From Candidatus Fluviicola riflensis (GTDB lineage: Bacteria > Bacteroidota > Bacteroidia > Flavobacteriales_D > Crocinitomicaceae): a stretch of DNA of 64,000 nucleotides. The stretch lies in NCBI GenBank assembly GCA_002243285.1, contig CP022585.1, forward strand, positions 2,654,641 through 2,718,640, written 5' to 3'. Of the stretch, positions 17,645 to 27,329 are shown one piece after another. The notes under the pieces are model-generated. The model was not told the origin of the DNA. It did not search any database and was given only the letters and a program-made list of their open reading frames with translations. The position numbers and the translations under genes are program-made. Positions within the stretch are counted from its first letter, which is position 1. The number at the start of each line of letters is the position of its first letter.

Positions 17645-19608
17645 TTACAATCTCCGTATAAACGGTTTCGTTGGCAAATCGGGATTACTGAATTGCTGCA
17701 AGCGCGTGGTCATTAACCGCCGGTCTTCCTTCACATCCGGAATGCCATCAGTGCGGTAAAACCAGTTGGCATCGTCAGCGCGAATCATGACTCCTTCTTT
17801 TTCCTTATTGAATTGCCAGTTGGTTCCGTTTAAATTCACTTGCGTTTTATCATGCTCCAACGGATAGATTTTCATCTCACATCCCGTAAATCGGGCATAC
17901 GCTTCCAGCTCGCGTGGCGTTTTCCAGCTGCCATTCCATTTGCAGTCATACACACCGATAAGCGTATTGTTGTGTTTCACCGCAGCAATAAATTGATTAC
18001 TGTTAAACACTACCCATTCCTCCGATTGAAGGACCATATAACGTTGTCCCATCCACCAGCCGATCAGCGCCAGGCTAGGGAGAATGAGCCAGATTCGCTT
18101 CACTTTTTTGAGCTGTAAATGCAAAATCCAGCCAATGATAATCACATAAGCTACCGCGACTTCCCAACCAACGAGGTGAAATCCACCTGAAACAGCTCCT
18201 GGTAACGAATCGACCCATTTCACCCACAACACCAATCCGAAAATGGAAAAAGCAAACAACACCGCCACCAGTTTTACCAAATAGGGAATCCAAACTGTGA
18301 ACAGGAATACCATTCCGAGCATCAATACCAAAAAACCCAAGAGCATTACGCCGAGATTTGCCAGCGCGAAATAATTCGGGAACTGGTAAACCACAACAGG
18401 ATCAATGGCGTTGTTAAAACAGTAGCCGCCAATCCGACCGCGGTTCCCTCCCATCCAAGGCGAATCCATTTTTGCTGCGGAACCCAGCTGTCCACAATAG
18501 GCCGATACAACAAAAAGATGCCCAACATGGCTAAATATGAAAGTTGGAACCCGAGATCAAACAGCATCCACGGATCAACGCACAACAATACAATCGCTGA
18601 AAAGCCCAATACATTCAGCGGATGGGTTTGCCGCATAAGCAACTGTGCGCCCGACAAAATGGAAAACATCACAACAGCACGCATCACGGCCGGAGAAGCG
18701 CCGGTAATTCCGCCGTAAATCCAGATCAATATAATCGCAATGACAATGGCTTGTCGCTTGGTGATCCAGCGTGAGAATAACTGCAAAATCTTCTGAAGCA
18801 GCATCAATATCAAACCGATATGCAAACCGGAAACCGCCAATACGTGCATGGAACCCGTTGTTGAAAAAGCGTTCATCGTTTCCGAATCCAAATCGGACTT
18901 ATCGCCCAAAATCAATGCTTTGGCAATTCCGAGAAACGTTCCGTCGAGTTGCTGCTCCATCAACGTTGCCAAATGCGCCCGCCAGTTCATCAGGATTGTA
19001 TTCAATGAATTACGATGGCCGGTTTTCACCACACCTTCCGACGGTGTAAACAGCATAGCGCTTACTTTCCGCGATTCGTAAAAGGCAACCGCGTCAAATT
19101 CTCCCGGATTTCCGGCGTTTTCGATTTTTGTCAACGATCCGCCAACCATGATTTCATCACCACAATGAATCAGTTGCCGGTCGTCCATTACTATAACCCC
19201 GATTTTCCCAGAACAAGCAGCAATTGAATCATCGGCCACCACTTGTTCTACCTGTAATAACACTTGTTGTTTTCCGCCAATTCCCAGTTTCACTTCCAGC
19301 ACTTCACCGGTAAGCATCGTTTCGCCATAACCAAAGCGCTGAATACCGTCCTGTTGAAACCTGAAATCCTTCACACTGAAAATCAGAATTCCCAGCAGAA
19401 AACAAGCAACATATAACAGCGAAAAACGGGCAATTGTGGTATTCTGCAAACGGGTTGTCTGTAATCCAGCCAAAAGTGTGATGACCAAAAGCGGCAGACA
19501 AATTGAAAGGGCAATCGCACCCGACCATTGGAAAGCATAACAGCTCACCAACCCGATCAAAAACGGGAAGACGGCGTGAAACAGCGGAAACTTTCTGACA
19601 TCCAGCAT
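17645..19608 (-). pseudogene. comEC: comEC/rec2 DNA-uptake channel gene, split by a single-base frameshift
   Basis: Two overlapping frames together make one ComEC protein. The first (19608 to 18346) gives residues 1-407, with an N-terminal DUF4131-like region and the competence domain (STTGSMHVLAVSGLHIG, YGGITGASPAVMRAVVMFS). It then drifts into a 13-residue unrelated tail. The second frame (to 17645) continues exactly where ComEC should go on: QFPNYFALANLGVML. Adding one base near 18387 restores the family motif FHQFP and a product of about 654 residues. The C-terminal 130 residues are a small soluble domain instead of the metallo-beta-lactamase domain, as I recall for other Bacteroidota. 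ComEC forms the inner-membrane channel for transforming DNA. Either the gene is broken or the base is a sequencing error. Confidence 0.85.
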
Positions 19609-19806
19609 ATTCGGGATTCTATTTTAAAAGTGATTCGTTCATTTCGATACCGTTTTCAGGCAGTGGTTCATCCATTCTTTTTTACAACGATCTAAACCGT
19701 TTAAACAGCCTCTCAATGAAAGCCGCAATTTACTAATTTGTTCATTCCTTGTGTTTCCAAAACAAATTTTCTTTGTTTCTTTACCGCGAATCTATACTGA
19801 AATACA

Positions 19807-20670
19807 ATGTCGATGAAGATACAATTATCTATTCCAATCGTTGCCGGAGCGCTGTTTCTGTCAGCATGCGGTGGCGAAGAAGCTACTAACAGCGATCAAC
19901 CTAAAGTTGAAGTCACGGTTGATGACCAAGCCGTTTCTGCTGACGAAGATTTTATTTTGCCACAACCGATTTCACTGGCTCACGCCTTTAAAAATGCAGG
20001 TTTAACGTACGTTTCGGGCAAAACAAACCCAATTTCAAACAAAGACAAGTATTCGAAAAAAATCGATCAGCTGCTCAACCTTGGTGTTTATTCGACCGAT
20101 TTGGCGTATTGTGCCATCAACAATAAAACACAGGAAGCGCGTGATTACCTGTCTGCCGTGCAAAGTTTGGGTACGAAAGTAGGTTTGGAAAGTGTTTTCT
20201 CCGACAAATCACTGATCGAGAAATTCGACAAAAACCTCGGGAATCAATCCGCTTTGGAAGAATTGATCTACGATATCCAGGATAAATCGGATGCTTATTT
20301 GCAGGACAACGATTTGCGTTACCTTGCTGCCGTTGAGTTTGCAGGTGCATGGGCAGAAGGAATGTACCTTGGCATTGATGATTCGCGTAAAAACGTAAAA
20401 AACATGAGCATTGCCATCGTTGACCAAATGACATTGCTACGCAATACGATTAAAGGATTGGAAAGCCACCCTTCACAGGATGCACGCTTGAAAACCGTAA
20501 TCGGAATGTTTCGGGATGTTCTTACAACCTACGAAGGATTCGAATCGGTGAAAAAAGCTGGTAAAAATGTCAACTTTAAAGCACCTGAATTAACCGTTGA
20601 GGAATTTGATGCCTTGTCCTCAAAAATTGTTTCACTTCGCAACGGAATTGTTTCCCCTGCTCAAAAATAA
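19807..20670 (+). CDS. Lipoprotein, unknown function
   Basis: 287 residues, starting MSMKIQLSIPIVAGALFLSACGG; the Met two codons in (19813) is an equally good start. The lipobox LSAC marks a lipid-anchored protein. The mature part is mainly helical (YSTDLAYCAINNKTQEARDYLSAVQSLG, AAVEFAGAWAEGMYLGI). It is followed after 6 bp by another exported-protein gene on the same strand, so the two probably form a unit. I recall similar helical lipoproteins only as uncharacterised proteins in Bacteroidota. Confidence 0.8.
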   Translation: MSMKIQLSIPIVAGALFLSACGGEEATNSDQPKVEVTVDDQAVSADEDFILPQPISLAHAFKNAGLTYVSGKTNPISNKDKYSKKIDQLLNLGVYSTDLAYCAINNKTQEARDYLSAVQSLGTKVGLESVFSDKSLIEKFDKNLGNQSALEELIYDIQDKSDAYLQDNDLRYLAAVEFAGAWAEGMYLGIDDSRKNVKNMSIAIVDQMTLLRNTIKGLESHPSQDARLKTVIGMFRDVLTTYEGFESVKKAGKNVNFKAPELTVEEFDALSSKIVSLRNGIVSPAQK

Positions 20671-20676
20671 GCTGTT

Positions 20677-21168
20677 ATGAAAAAATTAATCTTTTTATTA
20701 GCCGGGATTCTAGTACTTACCAGCGCTGTAAATCAGCAAGGCGACGGTGCTTTTGATGCTCAGATCAACACCTTGAAACAAGAGTGTAAAGAACTGATCA
20801 AAGCAACGCGTTATGAAGGTTCGAAAATCACTTACTACAATGGTGGATCGAAGCAAACAAAATCGGTTGAACTATTCATGTTCCTTCCAAACGAATACCA
20901 GTTTGCCGTAAGCACCAAAAAATGTAAATCCTCTGTCACGTTGCGTTTGTATGATGCCGCTTCGGATGTTAAAGACCGTACAATGGTCAAGGAATACAAA
21001 AATACTCAGGGCAAAAACTTCGTGTTCAATACCACGGAACTAAACAAGATTTACCGCAAAAAAGTACCCGCAGCAGAACGTTTGAAAAACCTTCACATCG
21101 AGTACGTTATCGGATCCGGAAAAAGCGGCAAAGAAGCAATTGTTTTGGTGATGGGCCACAAAGCGTAA
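20677..21168 (+). CDS. Exported hypothetical protein next to the lipoprotein gene
   Basis: 163 residues with an N-terminal signal (MKKLIFLLAGILVLTSAVNQQG), 6 bp after the lipoprotein gene. The mature part has alternating strands (GSKITYYNGGSKQTKSVELFMFL, ITLRLY-like stretches) and two cysteines. It may act with the lipoprotein at the envelope, an inference from spacing only. No family is recognised. Confidence 0.75.
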   Translation: MKKLIFLLAGILVLTSAVNQQGDGAFDAQINTLKQECKELIKATRYEGSKITYYNGGSKQTKSVELFMFLPNEYQFAVSTKKCKSSVTLRLYDAASDVKDRTMVKEYKNTQGKNFVFNTTELNKIYRKKVPAAERLKNLHIEYVIGSGKSGKEAIVLVMGHKA

Positions 21169-21207
21169 TTTCTAACGTCAAACAGTACGAGAGTCCTTAA
21201 AAATGGC

Positions 21208-21215
21208 TACTTTTG
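21208..21215 (+). promoter_or_regulatory. -7 box TACTTTTG of the thrS operon
   Basis: TACTTTTG matches TAnnTTTG and lies 21 bp before the thrS ATG at 21237, giving a short leader. No T-box or long leader is present. Confidence 0.5.
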
Positions 21216-21236
21216 CACTGAATTTATACCTTACAA

Positions 21237-23180
21237 ATGATACACGTAACTCTTCCCGACGGATCAGTTAAACAATACAACGCAGGAGCAACAGCATTGG
21301 ATGTTGCTCTTAGCATTTCTGAAGGATTGGCCCGTAATGTATTGGCGGCCAAAGTGAACAACGAAGTAGTGGATGCAACACGTCCGTTACCGGGAGATTG
21401 TGCCCTTCAATTATTGACCTGGAACGATGCCGAAGGCAAATCGACCATGTGGCACTCGTCTGCTCACCTGATGGCGGAAGCATTGGAGTTTCATTATCCG
21501 GGAATCAAACTGGCAATCGGTCCGCCGGTAGCCAATGGTTACTATTATGATGTCGATTTCATGGATTACACCATTCGCGAGGAAGATTTGGTGAAAGTGG
21601 AAGAGAAAATGAAAGAACTGGCCAAGCAGAAAAATCAGTTTATCCGGAAAGAAGTTTCGAAAGCTGATGCATTGGCCTATTTCACAGAAAAAGAAGATCC
21701 GTACAAATTGGAATTGATTCAGGATTTGCCTGACGGTTCCATTACATTTTATACACAGGGAAATTTCACCGATTTGTGTCGCGGGCCTCACATTCCCGAT
21801 ACCGGTTTCATCAAAGCCATTAAATTGACAGCTATTGCCGGTGCTTACTGGCGCGGTGATGAAAAGAACAAACAATTGACACGCATTTACGGAATTACCT
21901 TCCCGAAAGCAGCCGAATTGACCGAGTACCTTGAAAAAGTGGAAGAAGCGAAACGTCGCGATCACCGCAAACTGGGGAAAGAACTTGAATTGTTTACCTT
22001 CTCGCAGAAAGTTGGACAAGGTTTGCCAATGTGGTTACCGAAAGGTGCTGCGTTGCGTGAGCGTTTGGAAAATTTCCTGAAGAAACGTCAGCGTAAAGAC
22101 GGTTACGACCAGGTAATTACTCCACACATCGGAAACAAGGAATTGTACATCACTTCCGGCCACTACGAAAAGTACGGAGCTGATTCGTTCCAGGCAATTA
22201 AAACACCCGATCCGAACGAAGAGTTTTTGCTGAAACCGATGAATTGCCCGCATCACTGCGAGATTTTCAAATCAAAGCCACGTTCGTACAAAGACCTTCC
22301 TGCTCGTTTTGCCGAGTTCGGAACTGTTTACCGTTACGAGCAAAGTGGTGAGTTACATGGTTTAACACGTGTTCGTGGATTTACACAGGATGATGCCCAT
22401 ATTTTCTGTACCGAAGACCAGGTAAAAGAAGAATTCAAGAAAGTAATCGATTTGGTGATTTACATCTTCAAAGCGTTGGACTTCAAGAATTTTAAAGCAC
22501 AAATATCGTTACGCGACCCGAATAATCCTGCCAAATACATTGGTACAGATGAAAACTGGGCCAAAGCAGAACAAGCGATTATCGAAGCGGCAGCCGAAAA
22601 AGAATTGCCAACGTTCGTGGAATTAGGTGAAGCTGCGTTCTACGGGCCAAAGCTTGATTTCATGGTACAAGACGCACTTGGACGTGAGTGGCAGCTTGGA
22701 ACAATCCAGGTAGACTACAACTTACCGGAACGTTTCGAACTGGAATATACCGGAAGCGACAACCAGAAACACCGTCCTGTAATGATTCACCGCGCACCCT
22801 TCGGTTCGATGGAACGATTCGTTGCAGTATTGCTGGAGCATTGCGCCGGAGACTTCCCATTGTGGTTAACAACCGACCAGGTAGCCATCCTGCCGATTAG
22901 TGACAAATACAATGACTATGCGCAAAATGTTTCAGAATTGCTAAATAATTCCGATATTCGCGCCTTCGTTGACGATCGTAATGAAAAGATTGGCAAGAAA
23001 ATCCGTGAATCCGAATTGAAGAAAATTCCATTCATGCTGATTGTTGGTGAACAAGAAGCCGAAAGCAATCAAGTCTCGGTGAGACAGCGTGGAGAGGGAG
23101 ATAAAGGTTCAATGACAGTGCGTGATTTCGAGCAAATCGTAAGACAAGCGATTGAAAATGAATTGTCGACAAATGTTTAA
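21237..23180 (+). CDS. thrS: Threonine--tRNA ligase
   Basis: 647 residues, the normal bacterial length. An N-terminal TGS domain ([24 protein letters not shown]) is followed by the editing domain (residues about 70-225, with [11 protein letters not shown]). The class II catalytic core has motif 2 in [17 protein letters not shown] and zinc-site surroundings in [10 protein letters not shown]; motif 3 is [11 protein letters not shown]. An anticodon-binding domain forms the last 110 residues. It charges tRNA-Thr. It heads a translation cluster with infC (7 bp later), rpmI and rplT, a conserved bacterial order. Confidence 0.98.
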   Translation: MIHVTLPDGSVKQYNAGATALDVALSISEGLARNVLAAKVNNEVVDATRPLPGDCALQLLTWNDAEGKSTMWHSSAHLMAEALEFHYPGIKLAIGPPVANGYYYDVDFMDYTIREEDLVKVEEKMKELAKQKNQFIRKEVSKADALAYFTEKEDPYKLELIQDLPDGSITFYTQGNFTDLCRGPHIPDTGFIKAIKLTAIAGAYWRGDEKNKQLTRIYGITFPKAAELTEYLEKVEEAKRRDHRKLGKELELFTFSQKVGQGLPMWLPKGAALRERLENFLKKRQRKDGYDQVITPHIGNKELYITSGHYEKYGADSFQAIKTPDPNEEFLLKPMNCPHHCEIFKSKPRSYKDLPARFAEFGTVYRYEQSGELHGLTRVRGFTQDDAHIFCTEDQVKEEFKKVIDLVIYIFKALDFKNFKAQISLRDPNNPAKYIGTDENWAKAEQAIIEAAAEKELPTFVELGEAAFYGPKLDFMVQDALGREWQLGTIQVDYNLPERFELEYTGSDNQKHRPVMIHRAPFGSMERFVAVLLEHCAGDFPLWLTTDQVAILPISDKYNDYAQNVSELLNNSDIRAFVDDRNEKIGKKIRESELKKIPFMLIVGEQEAESNQVSVRQRGEGDKGSMTVRDFEQIVRQAIENELSTNV

Positions 23181-23187
23181 ATACTGA

Positions 23188-23736
23188 ATGAGAAAAGACA
23201 GCAGAAGACCTTTTGTAAGAAAAGAAGACAACGATCAGCACAAGATCAACGCGAAGATTACTTCACGCGAGATCCGTTTGGTTGTTGAAGGTGCAGAGCC
23301 GCAGGTAATGTCTACTTACGACGCCATCAAACTGGCGGAAGAGCAGGAAATGGATTTGGTGGAGATTTCTCCGAATGCCGTTCCTCCTGTATGTAAGATC
23401 ATGGATTACCGTAAGTTTTTGTACAACCAAAAACGTAAACAAAAAGAATTAAAGGCAAAACAAAGTAAAGTTGTTTTGAAAGAGATTCGTTTTGGTCCCA
23501 ATACAGACGACCACGATTTCCAGTTTAAGCTGGCGCATGCCCGCAAATTCCTGGAAGAAGGAAGTAAAGTGAAAGCGTATGTTTTCTTCCGTGGTAGAAC
23601 AATTGTGTTTAAAGACAGAGGTGAGATCTTGCTATTGAAATTCGTGCAGGAGCTTTCCGACATCGGTGCATTGGAACAAATGCCTAAGTTGGAAGGGAAA
23701 CGAATGATTGTGATGATCAACCCTAAGAAAAAATAA
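23188..23736 (+). CDS. infC: Translation initiation factor IF-3
   Basis: 182 residues. The N-terminal domain contains [29 protein letters not shown], a basic linker follows ([17 protein letters not shown]), and the C-terminal domain has [30 protein letters not shown]-3 binds the 30S subunit and checks the start codon. The start is an ordinary ATG in this window, not the rare ATT used for autoregulation in E. coli. The gene follows thrS after 7 bp. Confidence 0.97.
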   Translation: MRKDSRRPFVRKEDNDQHKINAKITSREIRLVVEGAEPQVMSTYDAIKLAEEQEMDLVEISPNAVPPVCKIMDYRKFLYNQKRKQKELKAKQSKVVLKEIRFGPNTDDHDFQFKLAHARKFLEEGSKVKAYVFFRGRTIVFKDRGEILLLKFVQELSDIGALEQMPKLEGKRMIVMINPKKK

Positions 23737-23739
23737 AAA

Positions 23740-23808
23740 TGTTGAATGCTGAATTTTGAATATTGAATTAATTAAACATTCAAAATTAAACATCCAACAT
23801 TCAAGATG
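23740..23808. repeat. AT-rich inverted repeat between infC and rpmI
   Basis: The left arm GTTGAATGCTGAATTTTGAAT is roughly complementary to the right arm, which contains ATTCAAAATTAAACATCCAAC. Related arms bracket 48999-49112, and single arms lie near 48018. It probably folds into a long A/U hairpin in the infC-rpmI transcript. Confidence 0.6.
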
Positions 23809-23842
23809 CTGATAGAGTGTTCACTTTTTAATGTAAAGAGAA

Positions 23843-24040
23843 ATGCCAAAAATGAAAACAAAATCCAGTGCGAAGAAACGCTTCACCATCACTGGTTCTG
23901 GTAAAATCAAGAGAAAACACGCTTTTAAAAGCCACATTCTTACGAAGAAAACCAAGAAACAAAAACGTAATTTGACTCACGCAGGTTTGGTACACGAATC
24001 TGATTTGTCAAACATCAAATTGCAATTATGCATGAAATAA
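23843..24040 (+). CDS. rpmI: Ribosomal protein bL35
   Basis: 65 residues, very basic, starting [23 protein letters not shown], the standard L35 start. It also carries the family pattern [21 protein letters not shown]. It is part of the large ribosomal subunit. It lies between infC and rplT in the usual order. Confidence 0.97.
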   Translation: MPKMKTKSSAKKRFTITGSGKIKRKHAFKSHILTKKTKKQKRNLTHAGLVHESDLSNIKLQLCMK

Positions 24041-24058
24041 TTCCTTTGAGGAATTATT
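24036..24058 (+). other. Hairpin overlapping the rpmI stop codon
   Basis: AATAATTCC and GGAATTATT form a perfect 9-bp stem around the loop TTTGA. The stem contains the rpmI TAA. No U-tract follows, so it is not a normal terminator; a role in stability or in L35/L20 balance is only a guess. Confidence 0.5.
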
Positions 24059-24152
24059 ATCTGTGGTAATGTTTTAACCCAATACTGAGTAACAAAGCCT
24101 TCTGATCGCATGTCGAAACAGTGAAGCACTTACTATTAAAAAACTCAAAATT

Positions 24153-24500
24153 ATGCCAAGATCGGTAAATCACGTTGCTTCAAGAGCTCGCAGAAAGAAC
24201 TTTATGAAGCTTGCCAAAGGATACTTTGGTCGCAGAAAAAACGTTTGGACAGTAGCAAAAAATGCTATTGAAAAAGGTTTAAATTACGCTTACGAAGGTC
24301 GTAAGCAAAAGAAAAGAAACTTCCGTTCATTGTGGATCACGCGTATCAACGCTGGAGCTCGTCAACACGGAATGAGCTATTCTCAATTCATGGGTCTTGT
24401 CAACAAAAGCGGTGTCGAATTGAACCGTAAAGTGTTGGCAGATCTTGCTATGAACCATCCTGATGCGTTCAAAGCAGTAGTTGACTCAGTGAAAAAATAA
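24153..24500 (+). CDS. rplT: Ribosomal protein bL20
   Basis: 115 residues starting [26 protein letters not shown], with the conserved continuation [34 protein letters not shown]20 is an early-assembly 23S rRNA-binding protein. It is the last gene of the thrS-infC-rpmI-rplT cluster and is closed by a strong terminator. Confidence 0.97.
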   Translation: MPRSVNHVASRARRKNFMKLAKGYFGRRKNVWTVAKNAIEKGLNYAYEGRKQKKRNFRSLWITRINAGARQHGMSYSQFMGLVNKSGVELNRKVLADLAMNHPDAFKAVVDSVKK

Positions 24501-24526
24501 AAAAGATTATACATCCTATCAGCATA

Positions 24527-24558
24527 AACGCTCCAATGAAAGTTGGGGCGTTTTTTTT
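24527..24558 (+). terminator. Rho-independent terminator after rplT
   Basis: A 10-bp stem AACGCTCCAA / TTGGGGCGTT (one T-G pair) with loop TGAAAG is followed by eight T residues. Confidence 0.9.
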
Positions 24559-24584
24559 GTGGTTTAAACATCTAAAATCGTGTT

Positions 24585-24808
24585 ACATCGTGTTACATCG
24601 TGTCCCGTAGGGACATAATATGGTAACACGCATATCACTTCTTAACGTCCGTCCCGTAGGGACGAAATATCTTAGCAAAAAGATATAACCGATCAAATTC
24701 ACCCCGTAGTGGTGAGACCATTTACACGCACATTATAATGTCTTGCCCCTATGGGGCAAAAAAATGGTAGCAGAAAATCTGCTACCATATTACTTCCCTA
24801 CGGGACTT
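24585..24808. repeat. Cluster of GTCCCGTAGGGAC-type palindromes and hairpins
   Basis: Two perfect GTCCCGTAGGGAC units (24602-24614, 24651-24663). A CACC...GGTG variant lies at 24700-24714, TTGCCCCTATGGGGCAA at 24743-24759, a perfect 10-bp-stem hairpin TGGTAGCAGA/TCTGCTACCA at 24765-24787, and TCCCTACGGGA at 24797. Tandem TCGTGTTACA copies lie just before. The layout is like REP clusters that derive from RAYT-type mobilisation; no transposase gene is in the window. Confidence 0.75.
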
Positions 24809-24970
24809 ATTTGACCTGCCCCGTTCTGATTTTCTAAACTATCACAATTCTACCGTATTTATAGACAACTCATTTCCATCGTTTTAGCCATCCAATAATT
24901 ACCCGCTTATTGATTTAGCACCAATACTCAAATACATTATCATTGTGAGGAACTATAAAACTTAGAGAGT

Positions 24971-25801
24971 ATGAAAAGAATCCTTACTTCAATGGCACTT
25001 TGTTTAACAGCAAGTGCGTCTATGGCGCAAGTCGGAGCTGTTGCTCCCGATTTTACAGCAACCGATATCAACGGTAATTCACACAACCTGTACACTTACC
25101 TGAATGCAGGTAAAGTAGTATTACTAGACGTTTCTGCAACATGGTGTGGCCCTTGCTGGAATTTTCACACTGCTCATTACCTGGAAGATTTATATGCTGA
25201 ATACGGTCCTGCCGGTACAAACGAAGTTGTTGTCTTGTTCTACGAAGGAGATGCTGCTACAAACGCCCAGGATTTAGATGGTACAGACGGAGCTTCGCAG
25301 GGAGATTGGATCACAGGAACACCTTATCCGATCATCAACGAATCACCGTTGCAAATCAATTTGAGCATTTATGCACCGCTTGGATTCCCTACAATCAATG
25401 TAATTTGTCCTTCTGACAAAAAAATCAAATGGGATTTGTGGGATTCACAAGAAGCAAATCCGGCAGCATCTTTAGCAGCAATGCGCACAAAAGTGGAAGA
25501 AGTAATCGATGACTGCGCAATGGCAGCTGATGTTACTGAAAACAGTTTGTTGGAAGCGAGCGTTGCGCCAAATCCTACAACAGGAGCAACAACTATTCGT
25601 TTCAACGCAACAAATGCTGAACAAGCTACTGTTAGCGTATACAGCGTGTCAGGTGCGCATGTTTCAACAACTCTTTATGATTTGGTGAGCGGAGCAAATG
25701 CGATTGAAATCAATTTAGCTGGAATGGAAGCTGGTACTTACTTCGTGAAAGTAAACAGCGACGAAGCAGTAAGCAACATGATTCCGGTTGTGAAAAAATA
25801 A
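24971..25801 (+). CDS. Secreted thioredoxin-fold protein with T9SS type A sorting domain
   Basis: 276 residues. A signal peptide ends at about residue 19 (SASMA). A TlpA/AhpC-like thioredoxin domain follows, with the CxxC pair C59/C62 in ATWCGPCWNFH. Residues from about 196 form the Por-secretion tail: VAPNPTTGATTIRF, then the terminal AGMEAGTYFVKVNS motif, ending in basic VVKK. The protein is likely moved across the outer membrane by T9SS and released or anchored there. Most TlpA-like proteins stay in the periplasm, so a surface disulfide role is unusual. It stands alone between two terminators. Confidence 0.88.
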   Translation: MKRILTSMALCLTASASMAQVGAVAPDFTATDINGNSHNLYTYLNAGKVVLLDVSATWCGPCWNFHTAHYLEDLYAEYGPAGTNEVVVLFYEGDAATNAQDLDGTDGASQGDWITGTPYPIINESPLQINLSIYAPLGFPTINVICPSDKKIKWDLWDSQEANPAASLAAMRTKVEEVIDDCAMAADVTENSLLEASVAPNPTTGATTIRFNATNAEQATVSVYSVSGAHVSTTLYDLVSGANAIEINLAGMEAGTYFVKVNSDEAVSNMIPVVKK

Positions 25802-25816
25802 TACATCCACATAAAA

Positions 25817-25854
25817 GAAATCCCCTAAAGTAGCGCTTACTTAGGGGATTTTTT
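25817..25854. terminator. Bidirectional terminator between convergent genes
   Basis: AAATCCCCTAA...TTAGGGGATTT is an 11-bp stem extended by AGTA/TACT, with a T-run on the right and an A-run on the left. It serves the thioredoxin-like gene and the convergent helicase gene. Confidence 0.85.
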
Positions 25855-25874
25855 ATGTCATCTATTTTTAAATA

Positions 25875-27122
25875 TTATGCCTGCGACGGTTTATTCCGCT
25901 TGAAAAACGGTTTCTTTTTGTTGCGGTTTCCGGAATGATTTCCGCCCCCACCTCCTGAAGGTTTTGAAGAAAGCGTCCAATCCGGAGCTGTTCCCATTGA
26001 TTCGGGATAAGGCAAACGCGGAACTTGTGCTTCAATCAATCGCTCTATACGGGCAAGCTTTGGCAAATCTTTTTCATTGATCAGTGTGTACGCTTCCCCT
26101 TTTGTGTTTGCCCGCGCAGTTCTACCGATCCGGTGCACGTAATCTTCCGCGTCGCGTGGTGCATCGTAATTGATCACCATATTGATTTCCTTAATGTCGA
26201 TTCCGCGGCTCATGACATCAGTAGCTACCAAAATCCGGGTTCGCTTCGAACGAAAGCCTCTCAACACTTCTTCGCGCTGTTCTTGCTCAAGGTTAGAAGA
26301 AACGCCTTCTGTTGCTTTATAACCGGCTTTCCGCAAGAAATAAACAATCTCGTGGATCTTGCTTTTCTGAGATGTAAAGATGATGATACTGGTATAATCC
26401 GGACGCTGGTCCAAAATGTGTTTCAGCAGGTTATTCTTATTCGCATCAACCGTAAGGTAAATATTTTGTGATACGCCGGCAGCCGGTTTGGAAATCGATA
26501 AAGCTATTTCAATTGGATGCTGCAAAATTTTATTTGCCAGATTTTTAATCTTGTTAGGCATTGTGGCACTAAACAACAAGGTCTGACGTTTTTTTGGTAC
26601 ATACGAAATGATGCGCTCAATATCTTCGGCAAAACCCATGTCAAGCATTTTATCCGCTTCATCCAGCACCAAATGTTCCAGTTGTGAAAAATCCACATAA
26701 CCCTGCATCATGTGCGAAAGCAATTTACCCGGAGTTGCCACAACAATATCCGTTCCGCCCACCAAAGATGATTTTTGATCCTCCCATTTCTGACCGTCAC
26801 CACCACCATAAATGGCAATCGATCCGACCGAAACAAAATAAGAAAGTCCCTGGATTTCCTGTTCGATCTGCACTGCCAACTCACGCGTTGGAACCAAAAT
26901 CAGGGTGTTGATGGAAGTATCTTCCTTCCCCGTAAGCTTGTGTAGAATCGGGAGAATAAATGCAGCTGTTTTACCTGTACCTGTTTGTGCACAAGCCAGT
27001 AAATCAGTGTTTTTAAGAATGTGAGGAATCGCTTGTTCCTGAATAGGAGTCGCATTTTCAAAGCCCATGTGATAGATGGCCTCAAGCACACTATCGTTTA
27101 AATCTAATTCGTTGAATTTCAT
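25875..27122 (-). CDS. DEAD-box RNA helicase (RhlE type)
   Basis: 415 residues with all helicase motifs in order: Q motif (FENATPIQEQAIP), AQTGTGKTAAF, PTRELA, TPGKLL, DEAD in VLDEADKMLDMGF, SAT, and HRIGRTAR. The C-terminal tail is Gly/Asn/Lys-rich (GGGGGNHSGNRNKKKPFFKRNK), as in RhlE-like enzymes that bind RNA loosely. Likely roles are ribosome assembly or RNA turnover, especially in the cold. A TACCTTTG box lies 7 bp ahead of the ATG, so the mRNA may be nearly leaderless. Confidence 0.95.
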   Translation of the reverse strand: MKFNELDLNDSVLEAIYHMGFENATPIQEQAIPHILKNTDLLACAQTGTGKTAAFILPILHKLTGKEDTSINTLILVPTRELAVQIEQEIQGLSYFVSVGSIAIYGGGDGQKWEDQKSSLVGGTDIVVATPGKLLSHMMQGYVDFSQLEHLVLDEADKMLDMGFAEDIERIISYVPKKRQTLLFSATMPNKIKNLANKILQHPIEIALSISKPAAGVSQNIYLTVDANKNNLLKHILDQRPDYTSIIIFTSQKSKIHEIVYFLRKAGYKATEGVSSNLEQEQREEVLRGFRSKRTRILVATDVMSRGIDIKEINMVINYDAPRDAEDYVHRIGRTARANTKGEAYTLINEKDLPKLARIERLIEAQVPRLPYPESMGTAPDWTLSSKPSGGGGGNHSGNRNKKKPFFKRNKPSQA

Positions 27123-27129
27123 AGAGTGG

Positions 27130-27137
27130 CAAAGGTA
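27130..27137 (-). promoter_or_regulatory. -7 box TACCTTTG of the DEAD-box helicase gene
   Basis: Matches TAnnTTTG on the minus strand, 7 bp upstream of the ATG at 27122. If used, the transcript would start at or near the start codon. Confidence 0.4.
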
Positions 27138-27316
27138 GGCATTTTAGAATAGATACCCATTTTTATTCGCTTTGTCCATGGAAAAAGTCTTGTTTTGCGG
27201 TTTTTCACACAGAAAGAAACTAACGTGATGAAAATAACGGTTTTAGCTTTCAAAGATTGTCATTTAAATTTGATAGTTCCACGCAACTATACGATTTACT
27301 AAACGTTAGTATATTG

Positions 27317-27324
27317 TAACTTTG
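27317..27324 (+). promoter_or_regulatory. -7 box TAACTTTG before the T9SS type B protein gene
   Basis: TAACTTTG lies only 5 bp before the ATG at 27330. As with the helicase gene, a start here would give a leaderless mRNA. Confidence 0.4.
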
Positions 27325-27329
27325 TCGCT

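Larger units (their letters stand above)
24501..24970. other. Gene-free stretch: terminator, palindromic repeat cluster, promoter region of the next gene
   Basis: No coding frame is supported. It begins with the rplT terminator. A repeat cluster at 24585-24808 follows. The last 160 bp before 24971 are AT-rich and should hold the promoter of the thioredoxin-like gene, though I see no exact TAnnTTTG. Confidence 0.6.

Noticed and set aside
24585..24808. CRISPR array
   Set aside because: Palindromic units differ in sequence and spacing, and there is no cas gene; better described as REP-like repeats.
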